From a virus: DNA of 43,338 nucleotides. A model generated the notes under the pieces. That model did no database searches, was not told where the DNA came from, and saw nothing but the letters and a program-made list of their open reading frames with translations. The first letter of the stretch is position 1. Each line of letters begins with the position of its first letter. A program made the position numbers and the translations under genes. This document shows, one piece after another, positions 25,704-32,375 of this stretch. The stretch is from positions 1-43,338 of IMG/VR virus record IMGVR_UViG_3300044489_000054. One strand, given 5' to 3'.

Positions 25704-26567
25704 ATGGAAAGGAAAGAAACAACCAATAGGGTTTGGCTAGTATCCAATGGACAACACTTGCCCATAAGTCTGGCGCAAGTGTTGTCTTTGTATCCAGACA
25801 ACACGGCGCATAGTGCGGTATTCTGTTATATGCTGGACAATGGTTTGAATGATATAACCGCTTGGACAATGGGTGCTACAAGAATACCAATGCGGTTGTT
25901 TGCAATTGCCAAACTTGATGAAAAAGAAGGTTTGGTGATCGTTGGAAATGAAGCGCGCGCAAGTAGTTTATGCACGCGCAACGAATACAAACAAGCCGCG
26001 GTGCAAGAAATACGCACGACGGTATCTGCAAAAACAAAAGACGGATTTGAAGATGACAAATCACAGCAATTATTCTTGATGCTGTGCGAACAGATGAGTT
26101 GGGAAGAAGCACAATCGGTCGTAAGTTACTGTGAAATGCGCGGCCGTCAGGCACAGGGGCGGCGTTTTTTACAGGCAAGAAGCAGAAAAAACAACATCAA
26201 GAATAGTAATCACGTCCTACTTAAAGACTTGCGTGATAGCATACGCAATCAGGATGAACTATATCCTGACGAGGAAAATCTGGCAATCCTGACGGATGAC
26301 TTGCCAGAAGAGAATAAGCGTGGGAATAAATCCCGTCAACGATATGTGCCTGATATGAAAGCAGGCGCACGTAAATACTCTCCGATCTCGTCCGATATTC
26401 CGGATGAGATATCCAAACACAAAGCCGATATGCAGCGAGAGAGAACACAGAAAGATCGTTACTCTCTCATATCCGATAGAGGCACCACACTTTTCCGTGA
26501 TCTAACATTCACGGAATGTCGTATCTTGAATGCGTGCTTTCCGGTTCTCTTACGGAAAGCACAGTAA
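25704..26567 (+). CDS. Unknown 287-residue early protein
   Basis: The start follows GAAAGGAAAGGTGGCAT. The first 120 residues are mixed alpha/beta (VWLVSNGQHLPISLAQVLSL). After about residue 140 the protein is highly charged and basic (RGRQAQGRRFLQARSRKNN), which suggests nucleic-acid contact. Copy R12, a degenerate dispersed repeat, encodes AQGRRFLQ near residues 150-157. Its last codons form a 10-bp hairpin (26534-26562) that belongs to the possible origin region. The family is not recognised. A replication-associated role is a guess from its place beside the iterons. Confidence 0.7.
   Translation: MERKETTNRVWLVSNGQHLPISLAQVLSLYPDNTAHSAVFCYMLDNGLNDITAWTMGATRIPMRLFAIAKLDEKEGLVIVGNEARASSLCTRNEYKQAAVQEIRTTVSAKTKDGFEDDKSQQLFLMLCEQMSWEEAQSVVSYCEMRGRQAQGRRFLQARSRKNNIKNSNHVLLKDLRDSIRNQDELYPDEENLAILTDDLPEENKRGNKSRQRYVPDMKAGARKYSPISSDIPDEISKHKADMQRERTQKDRYSLISDRGTTLFRDLTFTECRILNACFPVLLRKAQ
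26151..26175. repeat. Degenerate dispersed repeat, copy R12
   Basis: GCACAGGGGCGGCGTTTTTT followed by ACAG keeps the family core and T-run with a 4-5 base insertion between them. It is read in frame on the plus strand as AQGRRFL. It is the least certain member of the family. Confidence 0.45.
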
Positions 26568-26880
26568 CCAACACCACAATGGAAAGCACCGGAAATCGGG
26601 GGGGGGGGTACCCCCTGGGTACTACCGCTACCATATCCCGCCGTGTCCGGGGGTATAGACAAAGAGGAAGGGTCTTTTTAAGAGAGGAAAATAGGTAATT
26701 AAAGGATTAGCTTAATCCCGATTATTACCTTTTACCCCCTATCTCTACCCCCTATAAGGGGGGGATATGGTAGTACTACCATCGGGGGGGGGGGGGGGGT
26801 TTTCCGATGCTTTCCGCATCACAACAGCAAAAAGCAACACTAACCAAAGCAACACTAACGAAAGCAACACTAACCAAACA
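26534..26880. other. Non-coding region of nested inverted repeats, G-runs and iterons; candidate replication origin
   Basis: From left to right: hairpin GTGCTTTCCG/CGGAAAGCAC (26534-26562); GGAAAGCACCGGAAA (26581-26595); a run of 11 G (26598-26608); palindrome GTACCC-CCT-GGGTAC (26608-26622); CTACCATATCCC (26628-26639), paired with GGGATATGGTAG (26762-26773); a run of 16 G; TTTTCCGATGCTTTCC (26800-26815), inverted to the first block; and three 15-bp iterons (26831-26875). Apart from the end of the preceding gene there is no coding frame. This fits an origin or a complex regulatory site. The long G-runs could also be uncertain in length. Confidence 0.55.
26831..26875. repeat. Three 15-bp iterons
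   Basis: Tandem AAAGCAACACTAACC units at 26831-26845, 26846-26860 (last base G) and 26861-26875, followed by a partial AAACA. The only mismatch is the last base of the middle copy. Iteron-like arrays bind initiator proteins in many replicons. Confidence 0.9.
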
Positions 26881-26903
26881 CCGAAAGGAAAAGGAATAAC
26901 AAA

Positions 26904-27164
26904 ATGGAATCGCCAGATGTCTACCTCATTCTCATCCTAATGTTGAACAATCTGCACTGGCTCGGCATCCAGATACAGAATCTTGGTAGCACCGTCGAAG
27001 ATTTTGTGTGGTGCATCAAGATGGACAAGGAACACGAGACTTGTCACGTGACTGTTGTTCCTCACAAGGATAGCAGTTACGCATTCAACATCGAGTTCCG
27101 TCTTGACTTGGATTTCGATGGTGAGCGTTGGTATATCCGGAACCTTTCCATTCACTATCGCTAA
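26904..27164 (+). CDS. Small unknown protein with hydrophobic N-terminus
   Basis: 86 residues, start behind GAAAGGAAAAGG. Residues 6-22 are hydrophobic (VYLILILMLNNLHWLGI), either a membrane anchor or a buried helix. The rest is a short beta-rich domain with acidic strands (FNIEFRLDLDFDGERWYI). It is the first gene after the iteron region and is followed by composite element 1. No family is recognised. Confidence 0.65.
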   Translation: MESPDVYLILILMLNNLHWLGIQIQNLGSTVEDFVWCIKMDKEHETCHVTVVPHKDSSYAFNIEFRLDLDFDGERWYIRNLSIHYR

Positions 27165-27351
27165 CAACAGCAACACCTGCACGCTATCCCAAACAGCAGC
27201 AGCAAGCAACACGCTTCACGCTCTACCGCTGGGTGGGATGGCGTCCAGATTCTAGAAAGAATCAGTACTTACCAATTCTTTCTAGAATCTGGAGGCCATC
27301 CGATCAGGCCTGAAAAAAATCCCCCTGTGCGAATCAGGGGCGGGCAGGAAA
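27165..27351 (+). repeat. Composite structured element, copy 1
   Basis: The 187 bases between genes hold three parts. P1 is ATCCCAAACAGC (27186-27197) against GCTGGGTGGGAT (27228-27239) with two mismatches. P2 is a perfect 18-bp stem (27245-27262 with 27275-27292) around loop CAGTACTTACCA, with an outer GATGGC/GCCATC pair. Then comes one arm of the dispersed repeat (27310-27330) and a G-rich tail leading to the next ribosome site. Copy 2 at 28814 has the same order and spacing. It could be a mobile element or a structured leader RNA. Confidence 0.8.
27310..27330. repeat. Dispersed repeat, copy R7 (single arm, non-coding)
   Basis: CTGAAAAAAATCCCCCTGTG plus C, then CGGGG-type sequence, lies at the end of composite element 1 and 21 bp before the next start codon. 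Confidence 0.85.
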
Positions 27352-27768
27352 ATGGCAACCGAAAAGCGTACGTTCAAAACACTAAGACTACAAGATGGAG
27401 TCGCCGTAGCAAAAAGATTTAGAGACGGCGAGTCTATCTTTATCCAGTTAGTGGATAAGTCTTGGTTGCTGGTTACGCACGCTTTCAAGAGTGGACAATT
27501 CAGCGACGCTCGAATGTTCGTTGACTATATGAAAGCGAATGGGATTGCAATTACTGATGTGAAAGCGATTGCCTGCTGCTATCCTGTTTCTGTTCGGAAC
27601 AATCCCAAGTACAGGAAAGAGTACACATCCAGAGTGATCGGCACTCTGAATGGTGTAACCAACATTATCTTTGAGCGTGACTGTGTGAAGTGCGTGTCCA
27701 CAGATTACGACAAAGAAGATTGGAACATCTACAAGGACAGAAGAGTGAAAGGAAAAAGGGAAAGGTAA
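27352..27768 (+). CDS. Unknown 138-residue basic protein
   Basis: The start is preceded by GGGCAGGAAA. The protein is basic with a mixed alpha/beta pattern (ESIFIQLVDKSWLLVTHAF, then FSDARMFVDYMKANG), a CxxC pair (CVKC) near residue 111 and a Lys/Arg-rich tail (RRVKGKRER) that could bind RNA or DNA. The stop overlaps the next start by one base (TAATG), so the pair is translationally coupled. No family is recognised. Its leader is composite element 1. Confidence 0.7.
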   Translation: MATEKRTFKTLRLQDGVAVAKRFRDGESIFIQLVDKSWLLVTHAFKSGQFSDARMFVDYMKANGIAITDVKAIACCYPVSVRNNPKYRKEYTSRVIGTLNGVTNIIFERDCVKCVSTDYDKEDWNIYKDRRVKGKRER

Positions 27769-28013
27769 TGTTTACCAGCGAAATCGTCAGTGTCAAGCAG
27801 TTTACCTATCGCACTGCTATGGTGGTCGGCGGTATGGAAATTCCACGCACTGTGATGGCGAGCGTTGAAAGTATGCTCGCTCATAAGGCGGGAGTTTCCA
27901 AGGATAACCACACCGTTTATCAGGTACAGTACGGGTGTGGCTCCACCCAGTTTTTCGGGTTCAGTGATCTTTCCTGTTACGTCGGCAACGGCATCCGCAT
28001 CGAGCGGTACTAA
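27768..28013 (+). CDS. Unknown 81-residue protein
   Basis: I chose the start at 27768 (MFTSEIV) since GGGAAAGG stands just before it and it overlaps the previous stop by one base. It has a compact beta-rich pattern with short strands (FTYRTAMVVGGMEIPR, TVYQVQYGCGSTQFFGF) and ends in IRIERY. There is no signal peptide and no known motif. It is likely a small globular phage protein of unknown role. Confidence 0.65.
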   Translation: MFTSEIVSVKQFTYRTAMVVGGMEIPRTVMASVESMLAHKAGVSKDNHTVYQVQYGCGSTQFFGFSDLSCYVGNGIRIERY

Positions 28014-28049
28014 CCAGCAAGAAAGGAAGAAAGGAAGAAAGGAACGAAC

Positions 28050-28394
28050 ATGGGTACCAACTACTATCTCCTGCGTTTCACTAAAGCGCAGGAAAGCCCA
28101 GAGTATCTTCATCTGGGAAAGCAATCAGCAGGATGGAAGTTTCTCCTGCACCCGTTACCAGAAACATGCGTAACCTGGCGGGGAATGAAAGCGTGCATCC
28201 GTCAGGAAACTGCGGATGGTGCCGTAATCAAAGATGAATACGGAAACACCGTGACATACGCAGAATTCGTTGAGCTTGTTGAAACAAGTACACATCATCC
28301 CGAAGCCCTCTCGCATTCTCTGCGTTACTGGAGAGAAGATGATTCCTTCCAGGATTCGGAGGGTTTTGATTTCTCTCCGGGCAGGTGGTCGTAA
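28050..28394 (+). CDS. GTNYYL-type conserved phage protein
   Basis: 114 residues, start behind GAAAGGAAC. The N-terminus MGTNYYLLRF followed by LHLGKQSAGWKFLLHP (about residues 20-35) is a pattern I recognise from a family of short phage proteins. Those usually also carry a CxxC knuckle between the two motifs, which is missing here. The biochemical role is unknown. The second half holds DEYGNTVTYAEFVELVE, also typical of the group. Confidence in the family pattern is moderate, and I make no claim about function. Confidence 0.7.
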   Translation: MGTNYYLLRFTKAQESPEYLHLGKQSAGWKFLLHPLPETCVTWRGMKACIRQETADGAVIKDEYGNTVTYAEFVELVETSTHHPEALSHSLRYWREDDSFQDSEGFDFSPGRWS

Positions 28395-28395
28395 C

Positions 28396-28647
28396 ATGAA
28401 CGTTCACTTGCTTCTTGCGTGGGCAATTGAATACTTCATACGTTACGTTGCAAAGACGCAGCGTGACATTGACTTAGCAACGTCTTTCCGTGAGCAGGAA
28501 TTCCTGTTCGAGCAGTTCACGGAAGATCGCAAGATCACAAATCGTTTCATCTTTGATGCTCACATACTATGGACCACAATCGTAGAGCCCGATGATTGCT
28601 GGGCAACACCTGCTATCATGGCAGGAATTACTGAAAGGAGCAAGTAA
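28396..28647 (+). CDS. Unknown 83-residue helical protein
   Basis: The start at 28396 (MNVHLLLAWAIEYFIRYV) is one base after the preceding stop, so it is likely coupled. The protein is mostly helical, with an N-terminal hydrophobic segment (residues 3-18) and acidic/basic helices (RDIDLATSFREQEFLFEQF). A short amphipathic helix or membrane-peripheral anchor is possible. No family is recognised. Confidence 0.6.
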   Translation: MNVHLLLAWAIEYFIRYVAKTQRDIDLATSFREQEFLFEQFTEDRKITNRFIFDAHILWTTIVEPDDCWATPAIMAGITERSK

Positions 28648-28648
28648 C

Positions 28649-28813
28649 ATGAAGTGCGTTCACTGCAACGTCAAACTTAATTCAGTCAACGAATGCCCGA
28701 AGTGCGGGATGAAGTATCCCACACGTTTCGTTGACTACATCACGCTGGTTACAAACCATCCAGGTTCGCTGAGTGAGCGGTGGAATTGGACACCACCGCC
28801 TCCGCGCCGTTAG
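28649..28813 (+). CDS. Mini zinc-ribbon protein
   Basis: 54 residues, start behind GAAAGGAGCAAGTAAC. Two CxxC knuckles (CVHC at 3-6 and CPKC at 15-18) fit a zinc ribbon. The tail is rich in Pro and Trp (RWNWTPPPPRR). It is one of several small zinc-binding proteins in this block. It probably acts through protein or nucleic-acid contact, but the target is unknown. It is followed by composite element 2. Confidence 0.7.
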   Translation: MKCVHCNVKLNSVNECPKCGMKYPTRFVDYITLVTNHPGSLSERWNWTPPPPRR

Positions 28814-28998
28814 TAACAACATCCCACACAGCACGCTGTATTAGCCTGCGTCAACCGCTGTGTGGGATGGCGTTTGGTTTCCAGCAAGAATTGGTAATTA
28901 CTGATTCTTTCTGGAAGCCAGACGCCATCTCACAAGAGTGAAGATGGAAAAAAACTTCTGGGCGCCCTGTGCATAACGGGGGCAGAAAGGTACCAACA
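28814..28998 (+). repeat. Composite structured element, copy 2
   Basis: 185 bases between genes. P1 is a perfect 12-bp stem, ATCCCACACAGC (28821-28832) with GCTGTGTGGGAT (28857-28868). P2 has outer GATGGCGT/ACGCCATC (28866-28873 with 28922-28929) and an inner stem (28876-28891 with 28904-28919) around loop TGGTAATTACTG. The dispersed repeat arm follows at 28948-28972, with a G-rich tail and then the ribosome site. The P2 loop is the reverse complement of the copy 1 loop with one mismatch. Confidence 0.8.
28948..28972. repeat. Dispersed repeat, copy R8 (single arm, with a few extra bases)
   Basis: AAAAAAACTTCTGGGCGCCC then TGTGC keeps the A-run and the CCCTGTGC core with several extra bases between them. 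It is followed by a CGGGGG segment, as in R7 and R9. Confidence 0.7.
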
Positions 28999-29475
28999 AT
29001 GTTTGGCAAGAAATGCAGCAGCGAGAAGGAAGCGTGGTCGGCAGCATTGGATGCACAGCAGGATTATCTCAACATGCTGTGCGAATTTGAACCGGACTTC
29101 CTAGTTCCTGATATTGTGGCTTCCTTCTGGTGGGAAGCAAATGATGGCACGGTGCTGACGTACCGTGTTGTTGTAACCGCGCATGATGTGGCTGAGCCGG
29201 AAGCAGCGCAGATTCCCACGCACCACGGGTATGCAATACTCGTGGAGATGTGGGAAATCAGCGAGGATGAGAACACTGAGGATTGTCACCTCGTCACGAT
29301 GTTGGGAATCTATGGTGATTTCCAGCAGCCCGACGAAGTGTATTCCTCCAGCCAGACGTTGGAGAAACTTCGGCGCCGGAACATTCGCGTCGCACTCCCA
29401 CTCTTCCTCAAGGGCGAAATGAAGTTCGATGAATTCTTCGGCGTGGCTCGCAGTTACTTGCGGGTCGGTCGCTAA
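28999..29475 (+). CDS. Unknown 158-residue protein
   Basis: I chose the start at 28999 (MFGKKCSSEKEAW), with GAAAGG 8 bp upstream. The protein is acidic and alpha/beta, with strands (TVLTYRVVVTAHDVAE, YAILVEMWEISEDE) and helices near the end (FDEFFGVARSYLRVG). There is no recognised domain. A long antisense frame covers it and its neighbours but lacks a ribosome site. Confidence 0.7.
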   Translation: MFGKKCSSEKEAWSAALDAQQDYLNMLCEFEPDFLVPDIVASFWWEANDGTVLTYRVVVTAHDVAEPEAAQIPTHHGYAILVEMWEISEDENTEDCHLVTMLGIYGDFQQPDEVYSSSQTLEKLRRRNIRVALPLFLKGEMKFDEFFGVARSYLRVGR

Positions 29476-29496
29476 CCAGAAAGAAAGAAAAGGGAA

Positions 29497-30027
29497 ATGA
29501 ACGCCAGAACAAACGGAACGTTTCCGAAAGCAGTTCTCACTGCGTTGGAATATGGCTTTGAACAGGCGGCTACTCCAGGATTCAGTTATAGAATCACCTC
29601 TTGGAAGGACATCGAGAAGAACATGGTTCTGGTAGAATATACTAGAACCAACAACAACGGGAAACGCACGGAGTACCGAGAAGTATTCGGTCCCGTGTAT
29701 GACAATCACGGGAACGTGTACATAGACGCTGGAGGTTTTTACCGGCCGGTCTACGCATACGGAACTGCTGGTATTCTCCGGTGGAAAAGAGAAGGGAACA
29801 CGGTCTGTACGGGACCACATTACGTACTGGAAATTCCTCCTGCAAATGTTGTTAGGATTTCCCCAATCACGTGGATTGCCCATGTGTCTCCGGACATCTT
29901 TGCCAGTAAGGGTTCCTTCTACGTCAAGCCACGGGACAAGGAAAACCTGTGGAAAGACACAAACTCCCGCCACGCAGGTAACACGTGGCTTTACTATAGA
30001 ATGGACATGACACAGAAAGGAGAGTAA
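29497..30027 (+). CDS. Unknown 176-residue protein
   Basis: The start follows AAAGAAAAGGGAA. It reads as a beta-rich domain with aromatic residues and Gly turns (VLVEYTRTNNNGKRTEY, GNVYIDAGGFYRPVY) and a basic C-terminal third. The next gene starts one base after its stop, so they are a coupled pair. No family is recognised. Confidence 0.65.
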   Translation: MNARTNGTFPKAVLTALEYGFEQAATPGFSYRITSWKDIEKNMVLVEYTRTNNNGKRTEYREVFGPVYDNHGNVYIDAGGFYRPVYAYGTAGILRWKREGNTVCTGPHYVLEIPPANVVRISPITWIAHVSPDIFASKGSFYVKPRDKENLWKDTNSRHAGNTWLYYRMDMTQKGE

Positions 30028-30028
30028 C

Positions 30029-30331
30029 ATGCTTATCGGTGCGTCGCTATCCGCATGCGTGCGGGATATAATGCAGAGAGTCGTGCTGGAAGATGAAGTT
30101 CTCTGCATTATAACCAACACGAAAGTAAACACGCCAGAAGAATGGGAGCGTGTGATGCGTGAGTACGCTCGCAGATACTGGCATCGTGATCCGGCAAGAG
30201 CAATCGAGATCGCCAACATGTTGAAGAAGCAGGGAAAGATTATCCAGCCCCGTGTTGCGGGGTTGCCCTTCCCTTCGGAGTTTTGGCCAGGTGTTGTTTG
30301 GCTATCAAGTGATGGTGCTAAAGCATGCTAA
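30029..30331 (+). CDS. Unknown 100-residue protein with an internal RNA hairpin
   Basis: The start is one base after the preceding stop, with GAAAGGAGAGTAAC upstream. The protein is helical and basic (VMREYARRYWHRDPARAIEIANMLKK shape, residues about 42-68). Its coding sequence holds a 12-bp perfect inverted repeat, TATAATGCAGAG (30067-30078) with CTCTGCATTATA (30101-30112). Its end overlaps the next gene by 7 bp. No family is recognised. Confidence 0.6.
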   Translation: MLIGASLSACVRDIMQRVVLEDEVLCIITNTKVNTPEEWERVMREYARRYWHRDPARAIEIANMLKKQGKIIQPRVAGLPFPSEFWPGVVWLSSDGAKAC

Positions 30332-30699
30332 TTCTAGGAAAGAGGAAGGAGCAACCTAAATACGCGGTCATTCCAGATGACCGACGTGAAGAACCAAAAG
30401 ATAATATTGCTGTAATGTTTATTCCACCATGGTTGTTGGAAGAAACAACAGCAGCAACTCCACATGGTAGGATTGCGGTTGTCCAAGAACCAGCCGGAGA
30501 TTGCTGGAAGGAACTACAAAGAAACTTCACCGGTTGGATTAAGGTGCGCATCAATCGCACAAAGAAAACCGCTGAAGTATGGATTCCCCAGGACAGCACG
30601 TACAAGTGGCCGGCGAAAGCACAGGCCATGAGCGTTGCTGTCTTGGAACGTAGGTATAGAGTTATCTCTCTCGTGGTGTCTGACACGCCACCATTCTGA
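30325..30699 (+). CDS. Unknown 124-residue basic protein
   Basis: The start at 30325 overlaps the preceding gene by 7 bp, with a weak ribosome site of its own, so coupling is likely. The protein is rich in Lys, Arg and Pro, with a repeated beta pattern (DNIAVMFIPPWLLEE, WIKVRINRTKKTAEVWIP, RYRVISLVVSDTPPF). It may be an OB- or SH3-like small domain, but I cannot assign it. No catalytic motif is seen. Confidence 0.6.
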   Translation: MLILGKRKEQPKYAVIPDDRREEPKDNIAVMFIPPWLLEETTAATPHGRIAVVQEPAGDCWKELQRNFTGWIKVRINRTKKTAEVWIPQDSTYKWPAKAQAMSVAVLERRYRVISLVVSDTPPF

Positions 30700-30722
30700 A
30701 AGGAAAAGGAAAGGAACGAACA

Positions 30723-30896
30723 ATGAGTAACACATGGAAGGATAGTAAGTACACAAAGTCGTCGTGTCCGTCGTGTTCACACAATGGCGGTGGCAAGCAA
30801 CGTCGCTGCCCACTCTGCCCAGAGTGTCAGGTGAGAATGCAGTTGGACAACGATGGAAAGACTTGCTACTGTCCACGGTGTGGAATAACAGCATGA
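30723..30896 (+). CDS. Zinc-ribbon protein, 57 residues
   Basis: The start follows AAAGGAAAAGGAAAGGAACGAACA. There are four close-spaced Cys pairs: CPSC (15-18), CPLC (29-32, with CPEC at 32-35 sharing a Cys) and CYC..C (48-53). This fits one or two zinc ribbons. The rest is Lys/Arg-rich. It overlaps the next gene by 4 bp (ATGA). A regulatory or inhibitory role by binding nucleic acid or a host protein is an inference. Confidence 0.7.
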   Translation: MSNTWKDSKYTKSSCPSCSHNGGGKQRRCPLCPECQVRMQLDNDGKTCYCPRCGITA

Positions 30897-31075
30897 CAAC
30901 AGAAGAAGTACACGTCACAGTCAACGTAATTCTTGCTACTCTGGGATCGGTGTGTTTCCTGATAGCATTCGTCTACGCAGTGCTCGGCGTGTTCGATTCT
31001 AGAGAACACTTTGGGCATGCGTTTGTTATGTTTGTGTTCGGGGTTTTTCTCAGGCTTCTCTCTACGCTGTTCTAA
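30893..31075 (+). CDS. Two-span membrane protein, 60 residues
   Basis: The start overlaps the zinc-ribbon gene by 4 bp. Residues about 8-32 (VNVILATLGSVCFLIAFVYA plus VLGVF) and about 40-58 (HAFVMFVFGVFLRLLSTLF) are hydrophobic and predict two membrane spans. A short acidic turn with FDSREHF lies between them. Small two-span phage proteins can be holins, superinfection-exclusion proteins or envelope-targeted inhibitors. The early-block position argues against a holin, but this is not settled. Confidence 0.65.
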   Translation: MTTEEVHVTVNVILATLGSVCFLIAFVYAVLGVFDSREHFGHAFVMFVFGVFLRLLSTLF

Positions 31076-31094
31076 CAGCAGAAAGGAAACTCTC

Positions 31095-31346
31095 GTGGCG
31101 TTTCTAGTTAACAATGCACGCAAGTCTGAAGATATTCGGGTGGTAATCGAAGGATGGATCCGTTCACACTTCGGAACGGAGGAGCCACTTGTGCACGTGC
31201 AGTATGTGCGAGAACTGCACGAAGATCAGTGGCAAGCGGCGTTTACCTACAAAAGCATCCGTGGTATCTGCATCTACACGTTCTTCACGGATGATGTAGG
31301 TAAGCAGGATCTCGTGCGTGTAATGAGCATCACGTTCGCATCCTAA
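31095..31346 (+). CDS. Unknown 83-residue protein, GTG start
   Basis: I chose the GTG at 31095 because AGAAAGGAAACTCTC precedes it; an upstream in-frame ATG overlaps the previous gene. The protein is alpha/beta (MAFLVNNARKSEDIRVVIEG, then YVRELHEDQWQAAFTYKS). No motif is recognised. Confidence 0.6.
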   Translation: MAFLVNNARKSEDIRVVIEGWIRSHFGTEEPLVHVQYVRELHEDQWQAAFTYKSIRGICIYTFFTDDVGKQDLVRVMSITFAS

Positions 31347-31373
31347 CTAGCAACTAGCAGGCAGGAGACCACA

Positions 31374-31709
31374 ATGGACGCAGCACAGGCACTTCGTATG
31401 TTCAACGCAAATAGAAAGTGGATGATGCTCCAGTTGTTGGAAGAGGACATCATCACGGTGGTGCAACGTGAAGCACTGGCATGTATCAACGTGAAAGAAG
31501 TGAAGATTGTGGATGATGACAACGTCGTTATCATTCTCATGGCGCCTGCAATTCAGTGCAGACTGGATTGCTCAGTGTCCAGAGGCACGCTTGTGCTGCG
31601 TGCAGCAACAGTGCGTAACGTGCTACGGTTTCGGTCTGGCGAAACCAGACCACAGAAACATAAGTCCAACCGTAGCAACTATGACCCTGTTCGTGGGTAT
31701 CAGGGTTAG
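31374..31709 (+). CDS. Unknown 111-residue protein
   Basis: The start follows GCAGGAGACCACA. Residues 1-40 are helical (DAAQALRMFNANRKWMMLQLL); the middle is beta-rich (VKIVDDDNVVIILMAPAIQ), followed by a basic tail (RSGETRPQKHKSNRSNYD). It is followed by the R9 palindrome, which may end this transcript. No family is recognised. Confidence 0.65.
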   Translation: MDAAQALRMFNANRKWMMLQLLEEDIITVVQREALACINVKEVKIVDDDNVVIILMAPAIQCRLDCSVSRGTLVLRAATVRNVLRFRSGETRPQKHKSNRSNYDPVRGYQG

Positions 31710-31736
31710 AGTTTCGTCAATTCCAGTTACCCAACT

Positions 31737-31789
31737 TAGAAAAAAATCGCCCTGTGCAGCGACGGGGGTGCACAGGGCATTTCTTTTTC
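31737..31789. repeat. Dispersed palindromic repeat, copy R9 (both arms); terminator-like
   Basis: Arms at 31737-31757 (TAGAAAAAAATCGCCCTGTG then C) and 31770-31789 are inverted, around a CGGGGG-type spacer. The T-run follows the stem in the direction of the operon, so it may act as a partial terminator between two genes. It ends 11 bp before the next ribosome site. Confidence 0.85.
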
Positions 31790-31808
31790 AGGAAAGGAGA
31801 GAACGGAA

Positions 31809-32354
31809 ATGGCAGGACTTACATTCAGTGCAGCGGAGAGTGTGGTGAAGTATGCGGAAATGTTGAAGCAGAAAAAGGTGCGTTCAGTTCCTGCGTTGTC
31901 TGAGCCGAAGGCTATCGCTGATCTTCTCTACACGGAAATAAACAAGCCTCCGGAGAATGAAGAAGATCCAGCCCCAGTCAAGGTGATTGCCATAGGTCAG
32001 TATGTGTTGTTGGGAATTCATACAGACATCCTTACCGGTATGTATGAGCGTGCATATGAGGACATCCTGCTCATGTCCGAGAACTTGTATCAAGGATGGG
32101 GTTACGATGCGCTCCTTGTTACAAGTTTCAACGGTGAACTGAAAGTGTGGACGTGGTATAGCAAGGACTGCAGAGACAAGGAAACAGAACATCTTGTTTC
32201 ATGTGGAGACTACCGATTCAGGTACGCCATCTTGTACGGTGCGATGGTGGATCCTGAGAAGTACATGAAGGATGTGCTGAACGACGTTGCTTCTGCGTTT
32301 GCAAAGATTGCAAGCAACACGCTGATCAGAAACGTTACCCTAACTACCTTCTAG
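31809..32354 (+). CDS. Paralogous family protein 1 (181 residues)
   Basis: The start follows GAAAGGAGAGAACGGAA. It shares its whole length with the next gene: AP(V/I)KV....YVLLGIH.D.L (about residues 53-75), WGYDA (about 97-101), EH(L/V)V......YRF, and a helical C-terminus VL..VA.A. The pattern is alpha/beta with conserved Gly, Trp and Tyr. The function is unknown. Four related genes in 3 kb suggest duplication and diversification on the phage. Confidence 0.75.
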   Translation: MAGLTFSAAESVVKYAEMLKQKKVRSVPALSEPKAIADLLYTEINKPPENEEDPAPVKVIAIGQYVLLGIHTDILTGMYERAYEDILLMSENLYQGWGYDALLVTSFNGELKVWTWYSKDCRDKETEHLVSCGDYRFRYAILYGAMVDPEKYMKDVLNDVASAFAKIASNTLIRNVTLTTF

Positions 32355-32375
32355 GAAAGGGAAAGGAGCAGGAAG

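Noticed and set aside
29101-30219. A 372-residue minus-strand frame opposite the genes at 28999-30331
   Set aside because: No ribosome site before its start, it runs opposite well-spaced plus-strand genes with clear sites, and the composition (many His, Cys, Arg and Ser) looks like an antisense shadow.
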